Below, one piece after another: positions 8,709-17,552 of a DNA stretch of 64,000 bases (the stretch's first letter is position 1; each line of letters begins with the position of its first letter). The stretch comes from Peptococcaceae bacterium. Its GTDB lineage: Bacteria; Bacillota; Desulfitobacteriia; Desulfitobacteriales; Syntrophobotulaceae. The stretch lies in NCBI GenBank assembly GCA_009782825.1, contig WRII01000003.1:1-64000 (forward strand). The letters run 5' to 3'. Made by a program: the position numbers and the translations under genes. Below the pieces are notes generated by a model, which worked only from the letters and a program-made list of their open reading frames with translations, was not told where the DNA came from and did no database searches.

Positions 8709-9545
8709 ATGGAAAGAGTGCTGCGTGCAATATGTTTGATAGTAGGCGCCGTTGCTGCAAGCTATACGGTGTATGAGGTAACCATGATGGTGTGGCGCAA
8801 TCCGGCAGTGGAGGATTCCACGAAGTCTATTTTTACTTTTGTTGCTGCATTGGTTTATCTAATAGCTATAGTTATGTTCGTTATAGCCCTGAAGCCTTTT
8901 TTTCAAATCAAGATAAAGAAGAATATAAAAAACGGTCCGTTGGTAAAAGGAACGGTTATTTCGGTAAGAGAAGGGGCGTTTATTAATTATCGGCCTGAGT
9001 TATTTATAACTGTACAATTCACCACAACCGACGGAAAACAGGTTACAGCTACTGACAGGCTTGTCACATCATGGATTGGTCTGGCGCGGATTCACCCAGG
9101 TGCAGGAATCTATCTCCGGTATAACCCGAAGAATCCCCAGAAGATTATACTTGCGTTAGAAGACGATATGACCACAGATGAAGCGAATGTTGTTCAGGCA
9201 AATATGCAGGCTGTCTTGGACAGGCGGCTGATCGAAAGGGGGGCAACCTCCCAGGAGATGATTGATATTGCCAATAGTGGCGTCAAAGCGCAAGGGGTCA
9301 TTCTCTCAGCGCAGCCTACCGGCAACATTATTAATGGCATGGGGGAAATGACGCTGCATATCAAAGTAACGCGGCCGGACAACGGCGGCACATTTGAATC
9401 GGCAGTGAACAAAGTGGTGCCTCGGAACTGCCTCTCTGATGTCCAGCCCGGCAGTGTCATAGATGTTCGTTACTTGCCAGGGAATGAGGGGAAGATTGTG
9501 ATTGTAACAAAGTGGTCACAAGCGGGGCAACCTCCCGGAAGATGA
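8709..9545 (+). CDS. Two-domain DUF3592-like membrane protein (array gene 1)
   Basis: This product of 278 residues has two N-terminal TM helices (about 7-25 and 40-62) and two copies of a small beta domain. Copy one (about 76-155) runs NGPLVKGTVISV to LRYNPKNPQKIIL; copy two (about 195-270) runs KAQGVILSAQPTG to VRYLPGNEGKIVI. A helical linker (IERGATSQEMIDIANSG) joins them. The domain matches DUF3592, whose function is unknown. The open frame reaches back to 8472 through repeat A, but ATG 8709 after GGGAGATAACC fits the TM start. The disrupted gene at 10255 also has two domains and an almost identical linker. Confidence 0.8.
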   Translation: MERVLRAICLIVGAVAASYTVYEVTMMVWRNPAVEDSTKSIFTFVAALVYLIAIVMFVIALKPFFQIKIKKNIKNGPLVKGTVISVREGAFINYRPELFITVQFTTTDGKQVTATDRLVTSWIGLARIHPGAGIYLRYNPKNPQKIILALEDDMTTDEANVVQANMQAVLDRRLIERGATSQEMIDIANSGVKAQGVILSAQPTGNIINGMGEMTLHIKVTRPDNGGTFESAVNKVVPRNCLSDVQPGSVIDVRYLPGNEGKIVIVTKWSQAGQPPGR

Positions 9546-9564
9546 TTGATTGGAAGGGTTGGCT

Positions 9565-9600
9565 ATGATCGATCTGGCGCAGGTTCAGTCTGGCGGGCAT
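9565..9600 (+). pseudogene. Fragment of a DUF3592-like domain
   Basis: The short frame MIDLAQVQSGG matches the middle of the array domain (LIDLAQFQKGA in the lipoprotein at 13106, MLTDIARIQAGA at 20444). Nothing else of the gene remains in the 96-bp gap, so this is a leftover of a lost copy. Confidence 0.5.
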
Positions 9601-9641
9601 GGGTTTCCGGGCCTTTTGAATTATTATAGGGGTGAATATAT

Positions 9642-10214
9642 ATGTATCCTGTTATTATAATCTGTGTTATTTCAATTGTGCTATGTTTTCTCCCAGTTAT
9701 TCTCTTGCTGAAAAAAGAATTTGGGACTATCAACAAAAATCAAGCAATCCGTTCTAAAGGAATTAAAACCACTGCAGTCATAAAAGAAATCAAACTGGGG
9801 GGCAAGATGACAGGCAATGAGATAGTTCCTGGTGTCACGTTAAGTGTGATGGTTGAAAATGAAAAAGGGGAATTCTACTCTGCCAAGATATATGATACGA
9901 TCGCTGTTACGGATATGCCACAATTTCAACCAGGAGCAAAAATCGATGTTGTTTATGATCCTGCTGACCCGACAAAAGTAGCCATGCTTACCGGCTCGGG
10001 CTATTCTTATGAAGATGTTGCTGCCTGTTTGGTAAGATATCTTTCTGTAACCAACAACCAAAGTAAGGCTTATGTTGTCTTAAACGTGGAATTGGATGTG
10101 AGGAAACTCAAAAACACATTATCAGATATTCAAAAACGGCAACTCATCTCTGATATTGCAGAAGGGAGATTAAGTGATGTTGTAGAAATTGCAAAAATAC
10201 TTGAGGGACAGTAA
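9642..10214 (+). CDS. Single-TM DUF3592-like protein with helical tail (array gene 2)
   Basis: This product of 190 residues has a TM helix at 3-23 (IIICVISIVLCFLPVILLL), one DUF3592-like domain at about 35-112 (GIKTTAVIKEIKLGG, then VVYDPADPTKVAML), and a C-terminal helical module of about 37 residues (LSDIQKRQLISDIAEGRLSD). The same tail, alike also at DNA level, ends the zinc-ribbon protein at 14875, so a block of tail plus the following TM gene was duplicated. Function unknown; the domain probably faces outward if the TM acts as a signal anchor. Confidence 0.75.
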   Translation: MYPVIIICVISIVLCFLPVILLLKKEFGTINKNQAIRSKGIKTTAVIKEIKLGGKMTGNEIVPGVTLSVMVENEKGEFYSAKIYDTIAVTDMPQFQPGAKIDVVYDPADPTKVAMLTGSGYSYEDVAACLVRYLSVTNNQSKAYVVLNVELDVRKLKNTLSDIQKRQLISDIAEGRLSDVVEIAKILEGQ

Positions 10215-10254
10215 TACAAATTTTTGTATTCGTTCAAAGGGGGAGATAACGTTT

Positions 10255-10809
10255 ATGGTTGAATATATGACTGAAAACATAGGGATGATGATCCTTATCG
10301 CTATCGTGATGCTTGGGGCAATTACTTGGTTACTAAAAGGAATGATGCATTCGGTTAGGACGAGTATAACCCGTGCTAAGGGAATTAAAACCACTGCAGT
10401 GATAAAAGAAATGGGACTGGGAGGGAGTGCTCTGGGTAATGAATTCTCTCCTGCCGTCACGTTGCGTGTGTTGGTAGAAAATGAAAAAGGGAAACTCTAT
10501 TCTGCTCAGATAGAAACAACCATAGCTACCACGCATATGCCCAGGTTTCAACCGGGATGTAAAATTGATGTTGCCTATGACCCTGCTAATCCCCAAAAAG
10601 TAGTGATGCTTTCTCCGACTAGTAGAATTCAAGAAGAGTATCAGGCAAGCAAGCAAGCCGCCTTTGACAAGTATTTGATAGAAAAAGGAGTAACCTCTCA
10701 GGAAATGATTGATATAGCCAATAACGGCATTAAAGCACAAGGTATCATTTTATCAGTGCAGCCTACCGGCAATGTTATTAATGGCTGGGAGGAGATGGCT
10801 TTGGATATT
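10255..10809 (+). pseudogene. 5' part of two-domain DUF3592-like gene cut by IS (array gene 3)
   Basis: ATG 10255 follows AAGGGGGAGATAACGTTT. The product has a TM helix at about 9-29, a complete DUF3592-like domain (GIKTTAVIKEMGLGG to VAYDPANPQKVVML), the linker YLIEKGVTSQEMIDIANNG and the start of a second domain, which ends at MALDI where the IS enters. Beyond that the frame runs into IS sequence and stops at 10833. Joining 10809 to 12893 restores the frame (MALDI-EVTRPDS) and aligns with MTLHIKVTRPDN in array gene 1. The insertion is therefore recent. A shortened protein with one domain could still be made. Confidence 0.88.
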
Positions 10810-12887
10810 CACCGATTTTCGCATCCACTTTAACCGTCACAGGATGTAATAGATTCACATAATCACCCAAACACCAAGGTCAGCTTAGCACCATCCAGCC
10901 ACGGTATATCTGCAGGAAGGTGTTTCCAGGGAACGCTCCTCAGAATTGGGTTGTGCGCCCGCTTTGGATAAGTGACTGTGATATCATTGCCGCGCACGCC
11001 AACAACTCCCTGACCATGTACAAAGTTGCGAAAGATCGTGTTTGCGTCACACTTTTCAAAACCGCGCAGGTTCTGTGCTAAACGCCAGTAAAGGGTGTCC
11101 GCAATCATCGTCATCACCATATCAAAATGCACTTTTAACAGTATTGGCGACGAGAGCGCATTAATGTGGAAAAACTTCACGGCTTCTGAAATGCCCGTTT
11201 CAACATGCCAGCGGCAGGAATAATCCGCAACAATGACTTCTGCTGGCGACTCAAAGTCATTGGTAATCAGGAATGCAGGCTTTTCATGCCCGTTCCCTTT
11301 AAGAATGATCTGGCGCGCTTTGCCGTCGTAATCCTTCAGCTCAACATCAGACTCATAGATGAACGGATTCGGATATTTGCGCTTATCGTGAGGAATTGTA
11401 ATCTTCTCCCACGGCTCAAGCTTGCCGACCGCCTCCAGAAGTTTTTGGCCACGTCGGCGCAATGTGACGAACTTAATGCCCTGCCTGTTAAGTTCTGACA
11501 GATTCTTGTATGTGGTAAACTTGCTATCGAAAATCAACGTGGAGTTCATTTGTCGACTTATCCTTGTCCAATAGGGCAAAAAGCTGAGAATCTGGTCATC
11601 TGCCTCACGGCTTTGTATATCGGCAGCCGTGTAAACAATGAGCTTCGTTTCGGAGTCCTGCGCGAACATAGTCAGCGCACCTTTCATCCGTTTGCCCCTG
11701 GCTCCCGCCCAATGTTTGTCAAGCACCGATTCGTCGCCATAGTGGGGCACAGTGTGGAAGTCGAGATTGATGACCCGCTTATCATAGATGCCCAGCCTAT
11801 GAGCATGGCTTACAAAGGCTTCCTGCAGACGGTTTATGTGTTCTTGATCCAACGAATACGAGTATGTAGACAACGCGGTGCATTTCGGCAGCACGTTCAG
11901 CCCTGTAAACAAGCCCAACCCTGGGTCGAAAGAATGATCTCCTACATGGGCATAGCGCTCTGTGCCAAGCAGTTTCAGTGCCAATATGGAAAGAAAATAG
12001 TTCATGGCCGATATCGCACGGGTCTCTGGCAGCTTTGCTTTCTTTATCACGCCGTCGATTCCCAACTGAGCCAGAAAGGGAGCAAACAGAAATACGCCTG
12101 CCCCATCTGACTTATAACGGGAGCCATCAAGCATCGTCACGCGGACAGGTTCCGCTTTTTCTGGTATGTCGCTGCCCTTTACCGTACGCCCAATCTGCAA
12201 CTGTGTTCTCCGGGGAAGCTTTTTGAATCCTTCCTCAGCAAGTACCCTCTCTACAGTGCGGATGGATAGCTCAATACCGTCCTGCATCAGCACTTCCAAA
12301 ATCTCCCCGGCAGACAGCTTCTTTTGCCTCCATTGGACGATTTTCTCGCGGGTATTCCCGTCCACCTTACGCCTTGACGGTTTGCCTTCAGTTGCTGGCT
12401 CTGAGAAGTCGATCATTCCATGCCGGAACTTGAATCGCAGCTGGCTGACATACCTGGGGCTATACCCGAAACGCTCGGCAATGAGTTTGTCAGGCAATCT
12501 CTCCACAAAGGCAGCCCTCAACGCCTCGTATCGGCGCTGCCAATCAGCGGTTGGATTTGTAAAATATCGTGCATCACTCATACATTCATTATATCAAATG
12601 ACGATTATTAAGTCAATAATAAAATGTCAAAATGATATATTTTGTCACATGCTGTTGCATGTTGATACACAGACGCTTGCAAATCAACTATTCTCAATGC
12701 ATTCGTTCGGATGGGAGTTCTCATGTAATGTATAACCTCATTTTTGACTTTTGAAATATCTTGATATAAACGTCTTTGTGTGTAATAATCGTGTAGGCTT
12801 TCGGTCTTTAGATGCTTGAAATCACCGCGTTTTCAGTTCATACGCCAATCTGTATTATTATGCTCCAAGGGCACGCGAAAATCGGTG
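10810..12887 (-). mobile_element. Complete IS, IS1634-like, 2,078 bp
   Basis: Perfect 13-bp terminal inverted repeats CACCGATTTTCGC (10810-10822) and GCGAAAATCGGTG (12875-12887) are flanked by a 5-bp target duplication ATATT (10805-10809 and 12888-12892). The element carries one full-length transposase gene on the minus strand. Length, 5-bp duplication and CA-type ends agree with the IS1634 family. Intact ends and frame suggest it is active or only recently inserted. Confidence 0.93.
10863..12581 (-). CDS. IS1634-like DDE transposase
   Basis: This transposase of 572 residues has an N-terminal helix-turn-helix region of about 130 residues (LIAERFGYSPRYVSQLRF, then a second HTH, LSAGEILEVLMQDGIELS) and a DDE catalytic core. 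Acidic residues fit NLDFHTVPHYGD, TLIFDSKFT and the IS4-superfamily Y-R-E-K type box YSCRWHVETGISEAVK. It fills most of the element and is uninterrupted. Confidence 0.92.
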   Translation of the reverse strand: MSDARYFTNPTADWQRRYEALRAAFVERLPDKLIAERFGYSPRYVSQLRFKFRHGMIDFSEPATEGKPSRRKVDGNTREKIVQWRQKKLSAGEILEVLMQDGIELSIRTVERVLAEEGFKKLPRRTQLQIGRTVKGSDIPEKAEPVRVTMLDGSRYKSDGAGVFLFAPFLAQLGIDGVIKKAKLPETRAISAMNYFLSILALKLLGTERYAHVGDHSFDPGLGLFTGLNVLPKCTALSTYSYSLDQEHINRLQEAFVSHAHRLGIYDKRVINLDFHTVPHYGDESVLDKHWAGARGKRMKGALTMFAQDSETKLIVYTAADIQSREADDQILSFLPYWTRISRQMNSTLIFDSKFTTYKNLSELNRQGIKFVTLRRRGQKLLEAVGKLEPWEKITIPHDKRKYPNPFIYESDVELKDYDGKARQIILKGNGHEKPAFLITNDFESPAEVIVADYSCRWHVETGISEAVKFFHINALSSPILLKVHFDMVMTMIADTLYWRLAQNLRGFEKCDANTIFRNFVHGQGVVGVRGNDITVTYPKRAHNPILRSVPWKHLPADIPWLDGAKLTLVFG

Positions 12888-12892
12888 ATATT

Positions 12893-13051
12893 GAAGTAAC
12901 GCGGCCAGATTCCGGTGACACATTTGAAACAACCGTAAACAAAGCGATACCCCAGAACAGGCTTTCCTTTGTCCAACCCGGCAGTGTCATAGATGTTTAT
13001 TATTTGCCAGAGAATGAGAGGAAGATCGCGATTAGTGTTAAGGGAAAATAG
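12893..13051 (+). pseudogene. 3' part of the IS-split DUF3592-like gene
   Basis: This is the continuation of array gene 3 after the right target duplication: EVTRPDSGDTFETTVNKAIP, then VQPGSVIDVYYLPENERKIAI, closely matching the second domain of array gene 1. The ATG at 12812 that opens this frame belongs to IS sequence, so the fragment has no start of its own. Confidence 0.85.
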
Positions 13052-13105
13052 AACTGCTGTTCACACCAGAAGAGCGGACAGCGGCAAGACCAAAGGATGT
13101 GAATT

Positions 13106-13516
13106 ATGAAAAAATATGGATTAGTTGCACTTATCTCCTGTTTATGCGTCCTTACTGTGTCCCTGAGCGGTTGCTCCGGACACAGCGAAGCTGTAAAAAA
13201 CGGACCATTGGTTATTGGAACCATTGTTTCCGTCACGCAAACAGGAACCTATTACAACAACAATCCTCAGCTGGAAGTGACTTTACGGTTTGTCACAGAT
13301 GAGGGACAAGAGATTACCGCTTCGGATCGAAAAATCGTAGCCCTGATTGATCTGGCGCAGTTTCAGAAAGGAGCGCGTGTGCCTCTCCGGTACAATCCGG
13401 AAAATCCGGAAGACATTACGATGGCCTTTGGTCTGGATGACGAAACACTGCAGCAGGCTTTGGACAAACTGACGGGAAAATCCGGGGAAGATCATGATGG
13501 GGTGCTGTTGAAATGA
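13106..13516 (+). CDS. DUF3592-like lipoprotein (array gene 4)
   Basis: This is a lipoprotein precursor of 136 residues: signal sequence MKKYGLVALISCLCVLTVS with lipobox LSGC (Cys 23), then one DUF3592-like domain (about 31-112) from NGPLVIGTIVSVTQTG to LRYNPENPEDITMAF, and a short charged tail. It shows that the domain is used outside the membrane. It is closest in sequence to the first domain of array gene 1 and to the gene at 20444. Confidence 0.82.
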   Translation: MKKYGLVALISCLCVLTVSLSGCSGHSEAVKNGPLVIGTIVSVTQTGTYYNNNPQLEVTLRFVTDEGQEITASDRKIVALIDLAQFQKGARVPLRYNPENPEDITMAFGLDDETLQQALDKLTGKSGEDHDGVLLK

Positions 13517-13568
13517 AGTTCACAAGAGTGCAGCCATCATTCCATGAAAATAGAAAGAAGATGAAACC

Positions 13569-14849
13569 ATGATCAAAGAACGCATCCAGTACCTCAGCAA
13601 ACAAAAAGGCCTGACGCGCAAAGAGCTGATAGACGGCCTTATCACCCAGACCCATTTCGCCAACATCCTTGCCGGGCGGTACACACTGGCGCAAGACCTG
13701 GCCGAAGCCATGGCCAAAAGGCTGTCAGTGACCCCGGACTACCTGTCCAAAGCCGGGGATTGCCCGGACGCCATCATGAAACAGATTGAACACATGGCGG
13801 AAACAGTCCTCTTTATGAGTGGGACAGAGGCGTCTGTGCATGAACTTCCTTTGAAGGCCAATGAACTCGCCTTGGAACTGAGCGCCAACCTCTGCGCCGC
13901 CTGCGTGAGCTTTCAGCTGAACGACACCGAAAACTGCCAAAAGATTCATGAAACCTATTTGAATTTTTATCTGGAAGAGTTTAATGACGCCAGAATCGAA
14001 GAACTGCCGGCGCCCGTCAAAATAATGTTCTATATCTACAAAATGATTGTAAGCCGTTCCCATAAAAGGTATGACCTCATGCTGTTTTATCTGGACAAAC
14101 TGTTGGAACTGGTGGTTACCCAGTCGGAAATGTGGATCGCCGTGCAAAAATCCCGCCTGGAAACCTTTATCACAATGGGTATGTATGATATAACCCAAGA
14201 GGTGTTTGAAGAAGTTCTCCTGCGGGTCAGAAAAGAAAACCGCCTCCATCATCTGACATCCCTGCATATCATGCGCTGCGGCTTGTATCACCGGATCAAG
14301 ATGAATGAAACCGCCGTGGTTGAACTGGCCAAAGCCGAAGAAAATCTTATCTACTATGCCGACGATGAGAACAAATCAACACATTATTCCATCATCCTGC
14401 ACAACCGGATCCTCATCGTCACAAGGCTGAAAATGTATGACATCGCCAGAACCGCGATTGATCAATACAAAGCCTTTATGGAGAGGAATCCGCAGACCCC
14501 AAAAGAAACCGTGGAAGCCCATATAGGCGGTTACATGTGCGCGGTGCTGAAAGGGAAAGAAGACTGGGACAGCCTTGGGGCGCTGCTGGAACGTCTCGAA
14601 ACCCTGCCTTTGACCGAGGAACAGCGGTCTTCTGTGGATTACTATGCCGGCGTCATCCACTTTCAAAAGGGCCGGTTTGCGAAAGCCGAGGCCCGTTTGC
14701 AGCCGGCTTTGGAATTCATTCGGCGCACAGACGCCGACAGCCATTGGGTTGCGGATATATGTGTGATACTGGCGGAAATAGCCGAGCAGGGGAAACGCTA
14801 TAAGAAGGGGATGGAGCTTTATAAGATAGCTTATGAGGCTGTGAAGTAA
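13569..14849 (+). CDS. XRE-family regulator with TPR-like repeats
   Basis: This product of 426 residues has an N-terminal HTH (1-60, GLTRKELIDGLITQTHFANIL) and a long all-helical region of TPR-like repeats (about 90-420). This is the layout of Rgg/PlcR/PrgX (RRNPP) regulators, which bind short secreted peptides, and of some phage-type regulators. No peptide pheromone gene is evident beside it. Lying inside the DUF3592-like array, it is a candidate controller of the array (inference). There is a reasonable SD (AGAAAGAAG) 10 nt before the ATG. Confidence 0.85.
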   Translation: MIKERIQYLSKQKGLTRKELIDGLITQTHFANILAGRYTLAQDLAEAMAKRLSVTPDYLSKAGDCPDAIMKQIEHMAETVLFMSGTEASVHELPLKANELALELSANLCAACVSFQLNDTENCQKIHETYLNFYLEEFNDARIEELPAPVKIMFYIYKMIVSRSHKRYDLMLFYLDKLLELVVTQSEMWIAVQKSRLETFITMGMYDITQEVFEEVLLRVRKENRLHHLTSLHIMRCGLYHRIKMNETAVVELAKAEENLIYYADDENKSTHYSIILHNRILIVTRLKMYDIARTAIDQYKAFMERNPQTPKETVEAHIGGYMCAVLKGKEDWDSLGALLERLETLPLTEEQRSSVDYYAGVIHFQKGRFAKAEARLQPALEFIRRTDADSHWVADICVILAEIAEQGKRYKKGMELYKIAYEAVK

Positions 14850-14874
14850 GAATTTATAAAGGAGAGTGAAACTC

Positions 14875-15264
14875 ATGTCACAATGTGAAAAGTGCGGAGG
14901 GATAAATGTAGTTCGGGGGAAACTTTCAGCGGATCAAAGAGTCGCCTTTACTCCTTATGAGGGCCAGGCCTCCATGGATTTTGCTGTAGAAGCCTCAGCC
15001 TGTAAAGATTGTGGGAGTGTTTTTGATTTGAGGGTTAGAGATAATAGACCTTATCAATTATATCAACTCGCTGCTTGTGAGATAAGGGATCTTTCTAAGC
15101 GCAACAAGCAACAAAAGGCCTTTGATGCTTTGCAGAAGAATATAGCTAAATTGGGACTCAAAACCACATTATCAGATGCTCAAAAAAGACAGCTGATCTC
15201 TGATACTGCAGAAGGGAGATTAGAGGATGTGGCAGAAATTGTAAAAATTCTTGGTGGACAGTAA
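14875..15264 (+). CDS. Zinc-ribbon protein with array tail module
   Basis: This small soluble protein of 129 residues has an N-terminal zinc ribbon (CEKCGG and CKDCGS, about 3-45), a middle helix and the C-terminal tail LSDAQKRQLISDTAEGRLED, homologous to the tail of array gene 2. ATG 14875 is preferred over GTG 14866 because AAGGAGAG lies 8 nt upstream. The shared tail suggests a common partner or a duplicated cassette. Confidence 0.75.
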   Translation: MSQCEKCGGINVVRGKLSADQRVAFTPYEGQASMDFAVEASACKDCGSVFDLRVRDNRPYQLYQLAACEIRDLSKRNKQQKAFDALQKNIAKLGLKTTLSDAQKRQLISDTAEGRLEDVAEIVKILGGQ

Positions 15265-15279
15265 TAGGGGGTGACGTTT

Positions 15280-15516
15280 ATGAGTAAATACACAGAACTC
15301 ATTATCAAAATCGCGTTCATAATAATATTTATGGCGCCGCTTATTGTTTGGGCATTAAGGGGAGTGTTGCATACATTCAGAGAAGATGCACTCCGTATTA
15401 ATGGAATTAAAACCTCTGCGGTGGTAAAGGAATTTAATCTGGGGGTAAGGCGGAAAATAATCGATTTCGCCGAGAGAATAGTATCAGGCGACATGAATAG
15501 CTCTCTTAACTCTTAG
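15280..15516 (+). pseudogene. Truncated TM/DUF3592-like gene (array gene 5)
   Basis: MSKYTELIIKIAFIIIF forms a TM anchor followed by the start of the array domain (GIKTSAVVKEFNLG), after which homology stops. The DNA then rejoins sequence that in the copy at 17160 lies downstream of the stop codon (ATGAATAG, TCTCTT), so most of the domain was lost by an internal deletion. The 70 bp after the stop hold no gene. Confidence 0.7.
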
Positions 15517-15602
15517 CCATCATACCGCAGCGGTTGGCATTTCTGGGATGGGAGTTGCATTTGGTTTTAAAGGTGTTGAATTAAATTGTGGAGGTTATAA
15601 AA

Positions 15603-16046
15603 ATGAATATAGACATGGGGAAATTAGTATCTGCAATAGTTCTGTCAGTTTGTAGTGTTGTTGCCTGTTATGTGGCATATGTATTTATTATGGAAATATG
15701 GCGGCAGTCATTACCAGATAGCATGAGATATACTTTTACTTTTGTCCTTATAGTCGTTTTTCTGTTCACCACAATCGTAGCTATTGTTGAGTGGAAATCC
15801 TTTTTTTCGGATAAAGGACGAGTACCTGCAGTGATAAAGGGAATTGAAGTGGGTAATGAGTTGTTATATCCTACCGTCAAATTACAGGTACTAATAAAAA
15901 ATAGAAAAGGAGAGTTTTATTCTGCTCAGATAGAAACAACGATAGCCAATACGCATTTGTCCAAATTTCAACCAGGATCAAAAATTGATGTTGCATATGA
16001 CCCTTCTGATCCAACAAAAGTAACGATACTTTCTCCAACCAGATAG
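15603..16046 (+). CDS. Two-TM DUF3592-like protein (array gene 6)
   Basis: This product of 147 residues has TM helices at about 8-30 and 42-62 and one array domain (about 70-147): VPAVIKGIEVGNELL, VLIKNRKGEFYSAQIETTIA, VAYDPSDPTKVTILSP. The start is ATG 15603 behind GGAGGTTATAAAA. Its domain is almost interchangeable with those at 10255 and 17160, while the double-TM anchor resembles array gene 1, so anchors and domains appear to have been swapped. Confidence 0.78.
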   Translation: MNIDMGKLVSAIVLSVCSVVACYVAYVFIMEIWRQSLPDSMRYTFTFVLIVVFLFTTIVAIVEWKSFFSDKGRVPAVIKGIEVGNELLYPTVKLQVLIKNRKGEFYSAQIETTIANTHLSKFQPGSKIDVAYDPSDPTKVTILSPTR

Positions 16047-16177
16047 CATGCCATGAATAATTGCTCATAGTCCCTATCGCTAACATGAAAATCACCAAAC
16101 CATTCCGCCTAAGCCTCCTAACCCGCCCCTTCCGACACGATGCCCTTCGATTGGGCGCATGCCTATGGCGGGACAAC

Positions 16178-16239
16178 CTTTGCCCCAAACCCTATACAAG
16201 GAGGCACAATTCGGGTACAATAAGCGCAATAACGTTATT
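16178..16239 (+). repeat. Repeat A, 3' half only (copy 5)
   Basis: CTTTGCCCCAAACCCTATAC onward, ending in AATAACGTTATT (16228-16239), matches the second half of repeat A copy 4. The hairpin half is missing. Confidence 0.7.
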
Positions 16240-16249
16240 ATTATGCTCT

Positions 16250-16594
16250 GGGTGCTGTTGCCTTGGAATTCCAGCCAAAGTTTCGGCCATCCCCGCCGAT
16301 CTTCAGTACCGTACCCCTGCGGACAAGTACAATGTAAACATTAAAACCGGATATGACCAACTTTTTGTCACGGAAGGCGCGCGCGAGGTAACCATTGCTG
16401 CTGGAGATAATCTCACTATCACGGAGGGCGGGCGGAAAGTAGACATTACTGGAGATGTAGAAGAAACAATAAATGGGGAAGTCAGTATTACTTCTACAGG
16501 AGATTATACGGTTACTGCGCCAAACACGGGCTGGTTCAGTCGTGACGGCTACAAAGTTACTCTTTTCAGTGGGGAATTAGGGATAACCGTATAA
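16250..16594 (+). CDS. Hypothetical small beta-repeat protein, start unresolved
   Basis: The open frame runs from 16061 to 16594 but crosses repeat A, so only the part after about 16250 is likely coding. The C-terminal 85 residues show short repeats of the type TVTxGDNLTITEGGRKVDITG and GEVSITSTGDYTV, suggesting a beta-solenoid or sheet. No start with a good SD is seen, and this may be a truncated gene. Family unknown. Confidence 0.35.
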   Translation, partial: GCCCLGIPAKVSAIPADLQYRTPADKYNVNIKTGYDQLFVTEGAREVTIAAGDNLTITEGGRKVDITGDVEETINGEVSITSTGDYTVTAPNTGWFSRDGYKVTLFSGELGITV

Positions 16595-16637
16595 TTCAAA
16601 AATGCGTTTCATGTTCGAGAATATGGGGGGAAGAAAA

Positions 16638-17009
16638 ATGAATGTGGTGCTGTTTGTTATTGTGGGGTTGGGATGTTTGGTCATTTTTTTGGCGACTTGT
16701 TTGTTTGCACTGATTATTCGTTCTTCATACTTAAATAAAAAAGAGTATGATTATATAATCAGTCAAGGAATTATTGCTGAGGCCACAATTAAGTCTATGA
16801 GCCAAACGGGGTCGTTCACAAATAATAACCCTTGTGCAATAGTTGGATTATTGATTCACAAAGATGGCTCTGTGCTGGAGACATCAGTTAGAGTAGTGGT
16901 CCCTGTCACTAAGGTACCAGATATTCAAGTTGGGAAAAAAATAAGCATTAAATACCTAGAGACTGAGAAGGGGGTGAAAGTAGCGGTTCCAGGATTTAGA
17001 TTTTCGTAG
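16638..17009 (+). CDS. Single-TM divergent DUF3592-like protein (array gene 7)
   Basis: This product of 123 residues has a TM at about 3-26 and a divergent array domain (IIAEATIKSMSQTGSFTNNN, then VGKKISIKYLETEKGVKVAV). Its TGSFTNNNP motif echoes TGTYYNNNP in the lipoprotein at 13106. ATG 16638 follows GGGGGGAAG; an earlier ATG at 16602 is possible. Gap 17010-17159 holds nothing recognisable. Confidence 0.7.
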   Translation: MNVVLFVIVGLGCLVIFLATCLFALIIRSSYLNKKEYDYIISQGIIAEATIKSMSQTGSFTNNNPCAIVGLLIHKDGSVLETSVRVVVPVTKVPDIQVGKKISIKYLETEKGVKVAVPGFRFS

Positions 17010-17159
17010 CGCATGAGTAAATAGTGTTTATTTTGAATGTTATGTAGGTTAGTATGAAACCAAGAAGTCGTGGATACCCGCCTAAAAAAGCACAGACTAC
17101 CCCCTTGGTATATAAAGCCAAAAATTTACTATTAAATCGCATAATTTGGAGATGAAATT

Positions 17160-17537
17160 ATGAAGTTTGTGAGCGAAGAAACAACTCTCATCATTAGTAT
17201 TATAGCCGCATTGTCATTCCTTGGAATAATAGCTTCTTTCTTATTAAGAAAAGTGTTGTTTGGTGGTAGAAATCAACAAACCCATTTTGACGGAATTAAA
17301 GCTTCCGCAATGATAGAGGAAATCAAACTGGGCGGTAGAGCGGTTTATAATGAATTCCATCCTGCTGTCAAGTTACAAGTATTGGTCGAAAATGAAAAAG
17401 GGGAGCCTTATTCCGCCCAGATAGAAACAACGATAGCTATTACACATATACCCAAGTTTCAACCGGGAGCAAAGATTGATATTGTGTATGACCCTGCTGA
17501 CCCATCAAAAGTAAAGTTGCTTTCTCCAACAGAATAA
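17160..17537 (+). CDS. Single-TM DUF3592-like protein (array gene 8)
   Basis: This product of 125 residues has a TM helix at about 9-31 and one domain (about 43-125) with GIKASAMIEEIKLGG, VLVENEKGEPYSAQIETTIA and IVYDPADPSKVKLLSP. There is an SD (TTGGAGATG) 5 nt before the ATG. It is the intact counterpart of the truncated gene at 15280. Confidence 0.78.
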   Translation: MKFVSEETTLIISIIAALSFLGIIASFLLRKVLFGGRNQQTHFDGIKASAMIEEIKLGGRAVYNEFHPAVKLQVLVENEKGEPYSAQIETTIAITHIPKFQPGAKIDIVYDPADPSKVKLLSPTE

Positions 17538-17552
17538 TGCCATGAATAGTTC

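Noticed and set aside
11550-12735. Plus-strand ORFs across the IS transposase
   Set aside because: Antisense shadows of the transposase; no SD, no family features.
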